Assembly: GCA_037447655.1 (NCBI GenBank) | Contig: JBBHKE010001432.1 | Coordinates: forward strand, 218,018 to 282,017 | DNA length: 64,000 nucleotides | Direction of reading: 5' to 3' | From: Zygnema cylindricum | Lineage: Eukaryota; Streptophyta; Zygnematophyceae; Zygnematales; Zygnemataceae | Shown here: positions 20,479 to 32,500 of the stretch, one piece after another | How positions within the stretch are numbered: position 1 is the first letter of the stretch | Layout: every line of letters starts with the position of its first letter | Translations under genes and position numbers: made by a program | The notes under the pieces: generated by a model | Databases searched by the model: none | Told to the model about the DNA's origin: nothing | Seen by the model: the letters and a program-made list of their open reading frames with translations, nothing else

Positions 20479-21512
20479 AAGTCCTCAGAGTGGACAGCTT
20501 CCAAGAAGCCTCTAGGATAACCGTGACCCCTTTGTGTTTCAGCAAAAATAACTGTCACCCTGGCAGACAAAAACTCTGACCAACTTCATCTCTGTGAAGA
20601 GAAGACTCCCCTGAGTCGATAGCAAAAATAATCTCTGAATTTGCTCCCCTGAGCAGTAAGTTATGAACGGTCAAAGTTGACCTTTTGTACAAAAGCTCTC
20701 TGAGAGAGAAGGTCCTATCTCCTAATTTTTCTAAATCCTATCTCTCTCACAAACTCTATCTACTGATGTACGGAGCCAATCATAATGCAGCTCCGTACAC
20801 AAAAGTACAGCTGCCGGTGTACTTTCTGTACGAACATCGTACGACATGGCCTAAATGTCGACACGTGATATGTCCGGATTCTTTCCCGTAATCCTCGGAG
20901 ATGCCGCGATCCAATGTTATTTCGCCACGTGTTGTCCGATGTGGCGATGTCCATAAACCGCCGAAATTCTCTTCCGCGATCTCCACGTTAATTCCGGCCG
21001 TCCGATTAAATTCATATTTAATCGTAGCCGTAATAAATGCATGTGCGATATTCTTTTCTATAAAGAAACAAATGCGCGGTATTGGTTTCTTATCCGTACC
21101 GGTATCCGTACTTTTACAATTATGGATCTATGTCTCCCGTAATCAGTTATAGTTAAATGAATTTTCCTACTCAATAACATTTAATTAAATTTCACACCCT
21201 ATATTACGTAACACTCGATGAAGACTTAACGGCTAAGGCTACCATCTTCCGTGTGACTGCTGGCCGGTAGGTTCAAGGATCAAATCCTGTAGCCGGCACT
21301 ATCTTTTTAGCAATAAAACCCCTAACTAATATATAATCCCGTAAACTTCTGGTTAGCCTAGGTAGCCATGGCTCTAGCTCCCTCTCCAATTTCTCAGTGA
21401 CTGCGACAAGTTTGAGAGTTGGAGAGAGAAGTTAGAGGTAGACTTCCTTGGCTTCTTTCTATATTTCTATTTAGACCTAGAAAATACTTTAAATGGATCA
21501 TTAATTTCTACA
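20459..21512 (-). repeat. 5' LTR of element B
   Basis: 1054 bp, partner of 15060-16112. It should hold the element's minus-strand promoter, and its last bases encode the presumed gag start. Confidence 0.93.
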
Positions 21513-21521
21513 ACGCACGCA

Positions 21522-21612
<91 letters not shown>
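21513..21612. repeat. (ACGC)n(AT)n microsatellite
   Basis: ACGC units followed by about 85 bases of AT dinucleotides. The open frames across it (Ile-Tyr repeats) are artefacts of the repeat. Confidence 0.95.
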
Positions 21613-22257
21613 TTATGCTTTTGCTCTTATATATATTATGGAGGTCGACCATACAAATTCATTGCAGCAGCACTAAATTTGATTGAAACATTCTCACTGG
21701 CAGTTTAGCTATCCGATTATTGACTGTGACATAGATGCTGGTGCCAAAATGTTACAGCTGGGAATATTAACACTGGCTCACTCCCATTCACACAGTAGCC
21801 ATTAACGGAAATTTTGGGGCTCACTAGGTCAGAACAGGCTGGACAAAAAGAGGAAAGACCGCCAGAATGTCAAAGTTCAGGTTTAATCCTCTGCCGACCA
21901 AAAATAGTGTTAATGAAACAAGTTTTGTTTTATTGACGATAAATCTCTAAACAGGTCAACATCCACCACGTCATTTGGAACTGAATTAGAAAAAACAACA
22001 CCATCTTAAACCCGACAATTAGAGCTTCTTTCCTCTAATAGTGATCACTGTAACTTAAAACATCGAATGTATCCGATTTCAAAATGTAATTGCAGAATTG
22101 CAAAATTGAAATACTATTCGGCACTTTTACGTTATTATTCAGGGTGTGACAAAGTGACGAAAACAATAGCTTCGTAAGTACACGACCCAAGCCCATATTT
22201 TGTACAAAAGGCTCCCAAAAATTGTGAAAATCGGCCGTATAAAGTCTTTCTACCCTT
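21613..22257. other. Non-coding DNA downstream of the P450 gene
   Basis: AT-rich and unique, with words at about 21900-22040 (AGTGTTAA, CATTTGGAACTG, AACACCATCTTAAACCC) that recur in the MITE at 31830-32047, so a decayed copy is likely. The P450 3' UTR should occupy the right part. Confidence 0.4.
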
Positions 22258-25200
22258 TCACGAAGAAAAAAGGTTTTCTTGGCGTCTAAATGTAACAAGA
22301 CATGTCCCAATTGGATGCTTTAAACCGACCAATCTTGTACAATCGGGAGGTGGCAATAATCCCTCTGGATCTCCTCCATGGTCAACTTTCGTTTTATCAC
22401 TTCCGTTTTTGTCATTTTTCACAACTAAAGTTAGTTTCAAGTTTACAAGAAACATGGCAACAAGGAGGGCAACTTCTGATTCTCCAAAAAATTGTCCCGG
22501 GCATCGGTATCGTCCTCCTCCGAAAACAAGATTTTGACACGTAGCAGATGATAAATTGACAGTTGAAGAAGGAGAGCTACTTTTCAAAGACTCCTTATTT
22601 TTAGTCCACCGATCGGGAACAAAATCCAAAGGCTGTTTGTACCACCGAGAGTCGTAATGGATACTTGGAGAGATGGCTACAAAATGATTTCGAGGCACCG
22701 TAAAATTGGAGGAAGAAAGATTCTGCAACAAAAACCAATACAACAAAAGAGAGATTTGAGAAACTATTATGTTTTTGGCGAAAACATTAAAGGTAAATGA
22801 TAATAAACTATAACCAGTTTGTACAACCTTTAAGAGTAAACAACGTTTCACGGGTTTTCTTTACCCAAAAGCATAAAACTGTGTTAGCAAAACACTAATA
22901 TCGATGTGAGAAGGTGGACTGAAAAGAGCCACGCCATCTGACTATAATTTAGTGTTGATAACATTTGTACAGTTTCAATTAATAAGGCTTTATAATTGAC
23001 AAACTCTAATAGAGAAATGAAAGATTTACCAATTCTCCAACAGTCGCTCGAATCCCGGGCATACTTCCTCGTAAACGCATCGCCTCCAAAACACAACAAA
23101 CAAGATAACCTTTTTTGTCGAGAGCAGATGAAATACAGGCCTTTGACAAAAGACTGATGCTTTTCTGCTTGACAGCTTTCTCTTTCTCTCCCTCTCTCGC
23201 GCACTCTCCCACTTTGTATTTCTCTGCCGAAGAGCCTTCAGATGTAGTTTTTGTCCAATTTTGGTGTGAAGTTTCTGCATTATTGTTTTCGCCATTCGAA
23301 TCTGGTTCATGGGAAGGCTTGTTGGGAACTTTTCCATTATTTCTAACGGATGAGATAATATTTTCAGTCACTGCATTCCTGCACAAAAAAGATCCACAAA
23401 TAGAAAAAAAATAGAAGAAAAAACAAAAAAAGAAGAAAAAAGAAAAGAAAAATAAAAAAGAAAAGAAAAAAATAGAAAAACAGAAAAACAGAAAAAAAAA
23501 GAGAATAAAAAAGAACACACACACGCACACACAAAATGAAGTATATGAGAGAGTCAAAAAGTATACAAGTGTCATTTCGGGACAAGTTTTCACTAGTCAA
23601 TTATTTTGCACTAATTTGGAAATTAAATAATTGTTAAAAGAACATTAATGAATGTTTGAAATTTACGATTTTGGATATAGAGTGGTCCAACAGACTCTCC
23701 CAGAATGCTTCAAAGATAACTTAAAAATTTCTTATACCAACATCTCCCACAAATTATCCAAGAACCTTCCCTCCTCTCTCAACCTCTCCCAACCTCTCAC
23801 AACCTTTCCTTAGAAAACCCCTCCCACAAAATCCTCCCACCCCTTCCTCCATCCCTCTAACCCTACATCAATTCATCCTTCCTCCAAAAAGACATGACAA
23901 GAAAAAAGAAAAGATAAAGCGGGACGGAAAGAGGAGGGGGGAGTGGGAGAGGGAGGGAGGGAGAGAGGGGGGGAGGGAGGGAAGGAGGGAGGAAGAGAGA
24001 GAGCGAGGCAGGTAGGGAGCGAGAGAGAGAATGGAATTAAGAAATGAACGAACCAATAAAAAACACCCTCCCTCCCTCCCCCCCTCCTCCCTGCCTCTCT
24101 CCCGTCTCTCCCCTCTCTCCCCTCTCTCCCCTCACTCACATATGGCTCTCCATCCCTGGCATCGCCAGTATCCCTAGGGTCCAAAAGGCGGCCGCGGTGC
24201 TATTGGTCTGTGAAGCCCACAACACGGCAAGAAGACAGGAGCCGTGGAGGGGTGGAGGGAGAGGAACCGATCTCAGTATCTCTCCCGCCACACACTCTTC
24301 CCCGGAGAAGTCTCCGGAAGCGAGGGAGATGGAGAGGGCATCCAAGAGGAATTTTCGGGCTCGGACCCACCTGGGAGGTGAGGGAGAGGAGGGGAGGGGA
24401 GGAGAGAGAGGGAGACGGGGGGGAGGGGGGATAGATGGATTGGTCAGACGCTTCGATAAGCAAATTTAGTCCACACTATATAGTGCGGGCATAAGGCTGA
24501 AGTACTGTGAGTCACAGCACTGGCAGTGAGCGAAAAATATGAGGGCAATCCACATTATTAGTCAACAAAAATAGCTTCAGATGAGGTCTTTAGTTATGAG
24601 CAGAATTGAACTCGAGATCGATCGACAAAAACATTTTGTAAGAGAGAATTGGACTTCAAAAAAGGTCCACACTAACAGTGTTACTGTGAAGAGGAGAACT
24701 GACTTGGGCAGAAAAAAATGCGGTAGAGGAGACGCGGCTGTCTCAAAGCCGTCCTCAAAAATGGAGAACTGAGTCAGCAGTTCCATGGAACCAGCCCGTC
24801 CTCGAAATCGTGGTCCTGAATACATGGAAACCTCAACCAAAAATAAAATTCAGACCGGGAAAAGGTTGTGGCACAGTAAATCATCTCAATACGACATATT
24901 TTTCCCGCAACCTTTTCCTAGAAATCCCGGATAATTACAACCCTCAAACGGTCCAACATCTGATCTGAAAACCAATTTCGGAACTTTGAGAAAATATAAA
25001 ATGATTCTGAAAACAATTCAAAAATGGAGTTGAATCCAAACCAAAAAGGGTGTCGATAGCGGCCACAAACAGGATCCTCTTAACCAGTTGCACCAGATCA
25101 GCCTGCAGAACAGCCAACGGAACGGAATACATAAAACATGAATCAGAGAAAAACACAGAAAAATAGAAAGAAAAAGCGCTAACAGAAACAGTTTGCATAC

Positions 25201-27239
25201 TCTCTTGCCTTTTCCGTTCCTCCCTCTCTTGTCTTACCTCCCTCCCTCCCTCCCTCCCTGTTCCCCTTCCTCCCTGCCTCCCTCCCTCTCTGGTGTTTGT
25301 ACCTTTTCTCACCTCTCCACAGTCGGGCAGCTGAGCTATCTCCTCTTCCATTTTGGCAGCCATGGATTCCAAAATTGGGGGCAAACTGGAAGGAGACAAC
25401 AGTCTGCCTCCAACAAACGAACAATCCAAAAAAAGTAAACGCAAATTAGAGGTCAGCTTAGAAAAACATTGCAAGTAAATTTCAATTGAAACTCCTCATT
25501 TCCAAGAGAGAGACATTAATAGTTGTAGTCAAAAGGACTGGAGCGTGAGATTTACAGTTGATTGATATGCATGTTCAATACTCCTAGAAACTCTAATGAC
25601 TTTGTCCCCTTCATACCTACAATATCATTAGTTGATGAGGATTTACATGGGGCAAACGAAAAGTTTTTCCCAGATCCCGGGTTTCTATTTCAAACCCAGA
25701 GATGCTTTCCATTACGCCTCTCCTTAAGCTCTTCAGTTTTCCAACTTCACTCACCAGTCATTAGTTTTCCTTCATAACCTCTCCCTACCCTTTGTCCTCC
25801 TTCCCTTATTACAAATGCCATATCGTGGTTTTCAAAGAAATCGCCTTTGCTTTTTCCCACCTCCGAAGTGTCCCTAGTAGAGCCCCGTGGTGAGGGAAGA
25901 ATTCCTCTGAAGGAAGCCCGAATATTCTGTGAGTAAACATTTTCACTGCCGGTTCCAGTGCCAGAGTGGCCTCGGGAGCTTCCCAGTAGGCCTTGAGAGC
26001 CTCGGGCGCGAGTAGGAAAGTGAGACGCCTCATGGGCAGCCACCAGCTGAACACATCGCCATGCTGCACACATGGAAACAGGAACAAAAACTGAAACGGG
26101 AACAGAAAGAGGAATGGAAACGGGGACAGGGACGGGGACGGGGACGGGGACGGGGACGGGGACGGGGACGGGGACGGGGACGGGGACGGGGACAGAGAGA
26201 CGGGAATGGGAATGGAAAGGGAAACGGAAACGGAAACGGAAACGGGAGAAGGAAACAATGTACACAGACAGGAATAGGAATGGAAACGGAAACAGCAGTG
26301 GGAGAAGGAAAAGAACAGAGAGGAATAGGCATGGAAAGGGAAACGAAAACGGAAATGGGAGAAGGAAACAAGATAACGAGACGGAAAGGATCAGAAATGG
26401 GAATGGGAGAAGGAAACAAGGTACACAGACAGGAACAGGAATAAAAGCGGGAAAAGGAGTCAGGACCAGACATGGCAGCAGGAATGGAAAATGGAAACCG
26501 GAAAGGGTCTGGAAACGGGAACAGGAAGGAGAATGGAAATAAGAGAAGGAAACAGGGGTAGACAAATAGGTTCAGAAAAAGGGAAAGGGAGTCAGGAGCA
26601 AATATGGGAAAGGGCAAGAGCAACCATAACAGGAATCGGGAAACAAAACTGAAACGAGAATGGGAATGGAAACAGGAGAAAGAAAAACGGATGTAGAGAG
26701 GAATAAGAACAGATTAAAGGAAAGAGAAAGGGAGCCAGAAACACATATGAAAATGGGCAGGGATAATGGCGGAAATAGGATATGGCAAATGAAACAAGAA
26801 GTGAACAGGAAAAGGTTCGGAAAAGGGAGAAAAGAAGCAGGTGGGTGGGAGGGAGAGGGAGGGGAATGGAAGGGAGAGAGAACGGGTGGGGGAAACCACA
26901 GGGCAAGCAAAAAACGACAGAGAAGGGGAAAGAGGAGGATACATGGAAAACCGAAAAAGGAAACTGAAAGGAAAGGAAAGTGGAGGAAACGAAAAGGAAA
27001 TGACAAGGAGGATGGACAGCCGTAGTATGTGGGTTTCTTGGGGGTCAGACTAACAATGGTAATGCCTATATATGGGTCACCTTTCGGTGGCAGGCTGTGA
27101 TGAAGTCGTGGAGGGACCCACCGAGGGGGATTCCAAAGACTAAGGGAGGAGCCATGGCTGGCCATCTGAAAAACCACAGAAAGGAAGCAGAGGCCACCAG
27201 AAATAGTGTTGCTGCTGCCAGCAAGGGATAATCTTCCAT
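22258..27239 (-). CDS. Cytochrome P450, CYP7/CYP8/CYP39-like
   Basis: Microsomal haem monooxygenase; relatives hydroxylate sterols or isomerise prostaglandin endoperoxide, but the substrate here is unknown. Eight phase-consistent exons, 5' to 3': 27239-27081, 26063-25861, 25403-25313, 25102-25042, 24800-24704, 24370-24140, 23378-23030, 22722-22258, giving 551 residues, a normal P450 length. The start ATG has a strong context (GCGGCCATGG). Seen: N-terminal anchor (about 6-24), KHGDVFSWW, LFG near 190, I-helix LAVLWASQTNSTAAAFW (251-267), K-helix E379-R382 (EAMR), PERF-type FVPDRW, and haem loop FGGGRYRCPG with Cys471. The I-helix has no acid-Thr pair; Asn260 takes that place, as in the CYP7/CYP8 group. 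An about 70-residue polar insert lies before the K-helix. Two donors (exons 2 and 4) are the least certain. Confidence 0.9.
23395..23530. repeat. A/G-rich low-complexity tract in P450 intron 6
   Basis: Long A runs interrupted by G and C, ending in (CA)n near 23515-23535. On the transcribed (minus) strand this is T-rich and may serve as an extended polypyrimidine tract, although the exon 7 acceptor lies beyond its end. Confidence 0.7.
23930..24130. repeat. GA-rich then CT-rich tract in P450 intron 6
   Basis: A purine tract (23930-24030) is followed by a pyrimidine tract (24062-24130) with mirror-like composition that could fold back. It ends at the exon 6 donor. Confidence 0.65.
26115..26200. 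repeat. (GGGGAC)n hexanucleotide repeat in P450 intron 1
   Basis: About fourteen tandem GGGGAC or GGGACG-phase units on the + strand, that is GTCCCC in the P450 transcript. The G-rich strand has the spacing expected to form G-quadruplexes. Diverged GGAAAC and GGAATG units continue to about 26560. Confidence 0.9.
26200..27010. repeat. Purine-rich degenerate repeat field in P450 intron 1
   Basis: Irregular units of GGAAAC, GGAATGG and GGAGAAGGAAACA, almost entirely A and G on the + strand. Long open frames on both strands here are repeat artefacts. Confidence 0.75.
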
Positions 27240-29572
27240 GGCCGCAAAAAAATTGGCACACTGATGGAACTGCAAAGTAGCATGGAGATACGGATTCAGT
27301 TGAAGCCATTGGGAGAGAGATTATGCAACAAAGTGTCGCATGTAAAGCAGAGTCTCCTTTACGTAACTGTTAGATTGTCCAGTTGAAACTTGGCCTAGAT
27401 CATGCCTATCAGAAAGCATCAATTTTGTAACCCACAAACCTTTTTAACAAGGATTTGGATGCACTTTCCAGTAGCCACATGGCCCTTATATTTCTCTGCA
27501 TATTGAAAAGGATAGTACAAGCTGACTTGTCATCACCCCATACTGAATTCATACCAAAATTAACTCTGTGACCAATGTAGTGAGTCATACCATATAGAAA
27601 ATCATCATTCGTCATCGTCATCCTTATCATCATCGAGGAACTTTATGATAGTCAGCCAGACGCCAAAGCAAACTCATCCAAAACAAAGAGAATGCACAAT
27701 AGGATCCTTCCCATAGAAACACAAAAACGCACCTACGTGATATATTATTGGTTCAGAGAAATGAGGAGCCAGCCAACAATTCGACCAGTTTATCGCAACA
27801 AATTCAGAAATTCGATCTTTAATGCCATAGTATGTCGAAAAGTAAAAAGGTTGTGCTTCTCATTGTCTGCACACAACAACAACAACAAAAGGAACGTAAG
27901 GAAAAAAAAAATGAACCACAAAAGCTCGCCTTGGTTCCGCATCCAAGGAGTGGGATTCCACCCAAACTGAGCCACACATGTCTATTTCAGTTTGGAGACT
28001 ACAGAAGGTAAGATCTTTGTATTTTCATGGCAACCCTCGGATTAATAATCTGACAAGTGTGCACGGAGAAAAGACGATTTAAATGAACAAAACATTGACG
28101 CCAACAATGGTACACGGTGTAGTAGTGGATGCCAATTGTCCACTTCACAACACAAAATCCGCAATGTCAAGTTATCAACAGCAGTTGCAGAATGTGCAAT
28201 TAAATATTCGATGATCCCTGTTGACGGTAAAAGTCAGTTGGGCTCCCAGAAAGGTCCACCCTAACTCATATTTCACACTAAACAAAACCCATTCAGGCAT
28301 TCATACTGTCCTACTATCCACACCACAACTACTGAGGTCCAAACTGGTGCTGGTGCTTATGTGATATCCATTCTCAATATTGACGTCCAGCATTGATTCA
28401 TGTGAAATATTTAGTTCAATGCGGAATTCAACATGAAATGTATCACTTTAACATGAAATGCCAATGTCTTCTCCACTGTCAGATGTGCTATGCCTAATGT
28501 CCAGTCTCCAACAGTGAGTTCTGCATATAACGTCCAATGTCCACTATCAAGTCCAGTTTTTCATACGCAAAATCTGACGTTAATTTTTCCTTCGAAGTTC
28601 CAAAAATCCGAAATTTACTTCACATTCCGCCAAGCAATGCCAGATATTATCATTAGGCGGTATCCAGAACTAAGCTCAATTATGATGTCCAGCGTTCTAT
28701 TGAATGCGAAGCACTCAATCTAATCATCAACATCACTATAATAGAAGTTAGCCTCCGCCTGACGCCAAACCAGTCTGTGGCAGTCCCCATTGTCCAATTG
28801 TTGAGCATTAAGTTTAGTTTCTTATGCCCAATGTCCACCACCAAGTCCATTTTTAACAATTTTTAGCATGACATCCAACATTCACATCATGCATTCATGG
28901 TAGGCAAAACCATTGCTTTCCTGTTTCTGAAACCAAAGTGAAAGGTCTTACACACTTTTTCCCGACCTTCAAGAGACAGCTACAAGGTTTTCGGCCGTCA
29001 TAAATTTAAGCTCTCTCAATCCGCCATCCATATCGGCCGTCAGTAAGCAGAATGGTATTAGGATTCCATCCAGTATGGAGAGAGAGACACTCCAGATTCC
29101 GGGGCATTGGCTTCAAAATTTCAAATTTCTGGCTGTTTGAGGCTATGTTCTAAAGGCGCGGACAAGTCGCACGAAATCAGCATACCTATGAAGAAAATAC
29201 GATATGCAGAAAGGTGGAAAAGGTATGGAAAAGATACTGTACAGTACAGTACAGTACTGTACTGTACAGTACAGTACTGTACTGTATACGTGGTCACCCA
29301 TACTATACCCGTGTTCTACGAAAGACCCCCTACGGCACATGAGATATATAGCGTTTCGCACTTTTGAAATATGGTGCGGAGTCCACAAACCGTGCGAAAA
29401 TCTCCTATATACAGTTTATTCAGGACAATCTGGTGGAAAAGTGGAAACTTGTGGTTTCTCACGGTAATTCTAAAATTTGAGAAATTTCAAATTTTCGCAC
29501 GTTCTGCTCACAGGAGCCTGCACTATTCAGAATCGGCCAGCCCGTACTTGTATGCTCACAAGTTACAAAGCA
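27240..29572. other. Divergent intergenic region between P450 and THP1
   Basis: About 2.3 kb holding the promoters of both divergent genes. 28350-28880 contains many degenerate AATGTCCA and ATGTCCA words. A GTAC-type palindromic cluster lies just upstream of THP1. No further gene recognised. Confidence 0.5.
29236..29288. repeat. Self-complementary TACTGTAC/GTACAGTA repeat cluster
   Basis: About 50 bases built only of ACTGTAC and ACAGTAC units, so each strand can pair with itself. It lies about 285 bases before the THP1 start codon, in the promoter or 5' UTR region. Confidence 0.8.
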
Positions 29573-32500
29573 ATGGCTGACTCCGGAAGAGTGCTGAATG
29601 AATATGCTGCCTTGCTGGCCCAGGCGATTACTGCTCAGGACGGAGCTTTGTTAGCTCGGCTTCTATCTTTTTCTGGAAATGAAACTTACTGTCGCTATGT
29701 GGCGGAAGCACTTGACTCTGGCAAGGTTTGTGGAAACCCTAAATTATGGTGCCAATTTTTGAGTTTTTGTTGCAACGGATCATTCTCTAATTCCTGAAAA
29801 CAGCATCACCTAAATATTTTTAATAGGTGATGAACGACTTCAGATTGATGTGTCGCTCAATTCAGCAATGTAGACATGTGCAATGTAGGCATAATTTGGA
29901 AGAAATAAACTGGAATTCTGTTTGAATTTTTTGCAAAATCCGCTAGGATAAATGTTTTTTATGTGACACGGATGTCAAATTGCTGATGCGGCTGTTGTTT
30001 ACCAAGAGAATGGCATATATCGGTAATATTGATAGAGCATAGTTTTCATAACATTTCTTGTCTTCTGCTTGTTTTAATCACTTGTTATATAAGATCAACC
30101 CCCCAGAACCAAATAGATCTCTCGCACCAAGTCGCACCACTAGTATGTTATTTGTTCGACTCTTTGTGATTGTTCTTGTAGTCAATGGGTCAAATCTTGT
30201 GTATGAATGCTATGTTTGCATCACTATTAAAATATTTTTCTGTGATTCACAAGCCTCAGGTAATTATGGAATTTTTGTTGTTCATTCTTTACAGGATGTC
30301 AAAAAAGTTGCACGGAAACTGCAGCCCTGGAATTTGGAGGGTATGCTCCAAAGTCGTCTATTATCCATGCAGGCATACTACCATCAACGCTTTGCTGATG
30401 CCTTTACTGAACTACAGAATGCTGCTAAGTGAGTCTGTGTCTCATCCCTTCAGTTGAGCTAATAAAGGTTTTTTTGTGTTCAATAATATTAACTTCCTTT
30501 GACAGTTTTAGCTCTCCTTTTTGCTTAGGAAATCTGTCTTTTAGACTATCGGAATGTCAAAAATGCTCCGAAAATAATCTTAGCGATAATTTTTCCATAA
30601 AAGTATCTTTCATTATCGTCATGTATGTTTTTAGGAAAACATGTTTTGGCGCCGTGTCTGTCAGTCCATGCCATCTCTGATCTGAGCTACAGAGTCTGCT
30701 TCACTCCGGGCTTTTCAATTTTTATGTTGGGGGTTACTGTGTGTCATTTGTCTTTCCTGGCCCAAGAAAGCTGATGCATGGTTTTTTTTGCTTGAATGGA
30801 CTTGTCACAGAATTTGTTTAGCAATGCCACGTGGAAAAGGAATACCATGTCAGAATAGTGAAACATGTCGGAATACCATGTATAATGAATAATACTAGGT
30901 CCAAGCCTAGTATGATGTTATTTGCTTTGAATGGACTGCAAATTCTTTAGAGAAAGAATCATCCAGTTACCTGCGTGGTCAAATGGCAGCCTTTTTTTGC
31001 AGGAATTTCGCAATTGGGAATCTGTGTGGGCTATGAGTGCCCTTCATGCCATTGTGTTTGACATCAGGACTGTGGCTGAGAAGGTGCATTCCTCCACTCC
31101 TTGCCGGTTGATCCCACTGCAACATGCTCTTATCCTATTTCTCCTTAGCTCGATTTATGTTTGCACGACAGTGACAAAGTATTGTAGTTCATTTTGGGGG
31201 GCATGTAATCCTTAAACAGTTGGTGTTTGCTCTAGCCGCTATATTGTATGACATTTACTTTGCTCCATTAATGGATCTACTTCAATGCTTAAGGGAAAAA
31301 AAATTGATTGCTAACCTTGTAGTTAAGCTCCCTGGATGTTTATTTCCACGTTCCTATGTACACTGAAGATAATGTTTAAATAGAAAGCTGGGATTGTTTC
31401 AGGCAGACAGCATTACATCAACTGGAGTAAGGCCACGAGAGTGTCTGAAGGAGGCGGGGTCATTTCTCATGAAGGCCTTTGGAGCCATCGCTGTATGAAG
31501 TACATGCCCATTGCACCCTCTAACCAGTAGAGATGAAGTTCAGGCCAGGTCAATGTCTAATGGTTGGTGATAGCAAATGCAAAGTTTACTCTCACTAGGA
31601 TTTTCTTTTGCAGTTTTTGTTTCGGTGAGTGACGTTCTTTGCTAGCCATACAGTAATAAATCAGTGCTCTCATTTAAGGCTCTATGTTTGGAATCATTCA
31701 ACTTCAAATGCACCACGTTTACGCGAAAAAGGAAATGTTTAAGTAAAATGAGTCACAAGTTTCTCTTGATTACCTCCGTTTAAAAAAATATTAGCTACCT
31801 TAGAACAATGAATGATCACCTTCCGGTTAACCGTGTATCCTTATTAGCGTCAATGACACTATATCGGTGCCCCTAAATTTTACCCCTCAAACCTAGAATA
31901 GTAATAATGGCACAAATTGTTTTTTCCTTGGCGCTAATTATTTAAACGGTTCAGGATCAGCCACATCATTTGGAACTGGAGTGCAGTTAATACCACTAAT
32001 ATAAACTCCACCCTACTATTTTTTTTTTCTATTAACTATTCACGGTGTAGTTTACCAAGGTCTGCAGTTGTTTCTTTGGTTTTCATAGATATTGTTAGCA
32101 TTTATAGAGAGAACTGCTGTCAAGGAGCATGGATCGAACAACAAAATGAGCAATGCTAATGCTTTCAATTCGTTACAAGGGCTAGTCCTAGTTGTCTGTG
32201 GTGATCAGGTCTCCATTACTGAATAAGTTACATTCACGCATGCAAGTCAATTGGCTCTAGTTTGAAAGTCAGACATGCCACGCTTTGACCTACGTCTTCC
32301 CCCTCCAACTCTGACTCCAACTCCTCCCCCTTTTGCTCCTTTTCCCTTCACCTGGGGTAGTGTATTGTTCAGTAATTTTGCACTGTTTGTTTCTTCTCAA
32401 TCTAGAGTACAAAACACTTAATAATGCAGTGTGGTCTCCTATATGCCTGTGGATCATTCCTCATAAGTATTTCACCTGCTTCTGATCTCTGCCCAATTGT

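Larger units (their letters stand above)
15060..21512 (-). mobile_element. Element B: full-length, decayed Ty1/copia retrotransposon
   Basis: 6453 bp on the minus strand: 5' LTR 20459-21512, internal region 16113-20458, 3' LTR 15060-16112. LTR ends on the + strand are TGAAACT and TTTCTACA. The 5-bp flanks ACGCA (15055-15059 and 21513-21517) match, although the ACGC microsatellite makes that match easy. The coding region is broken by several stops and frameshifts. The LTRs differ at scattered positions, so it is older than element A. It represents a second copia family, shared with elements C and D. Confidence 0.95.

Noticed and set aside
21419-21676. Ile-Tyr repeat open frames
   Set aside because: Direct translation of an (AT)n microsatellite.
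26030-26623. Long open frames on both strands across the P450 intron 1 (up to 272 codons)
   Set aside because: They consist of Pro/Phe/Ser or Gly/Thr repeats produced by GGGGAC and GGAAAC repeats. The real P450 exon 2 occupies only 25861-26063.
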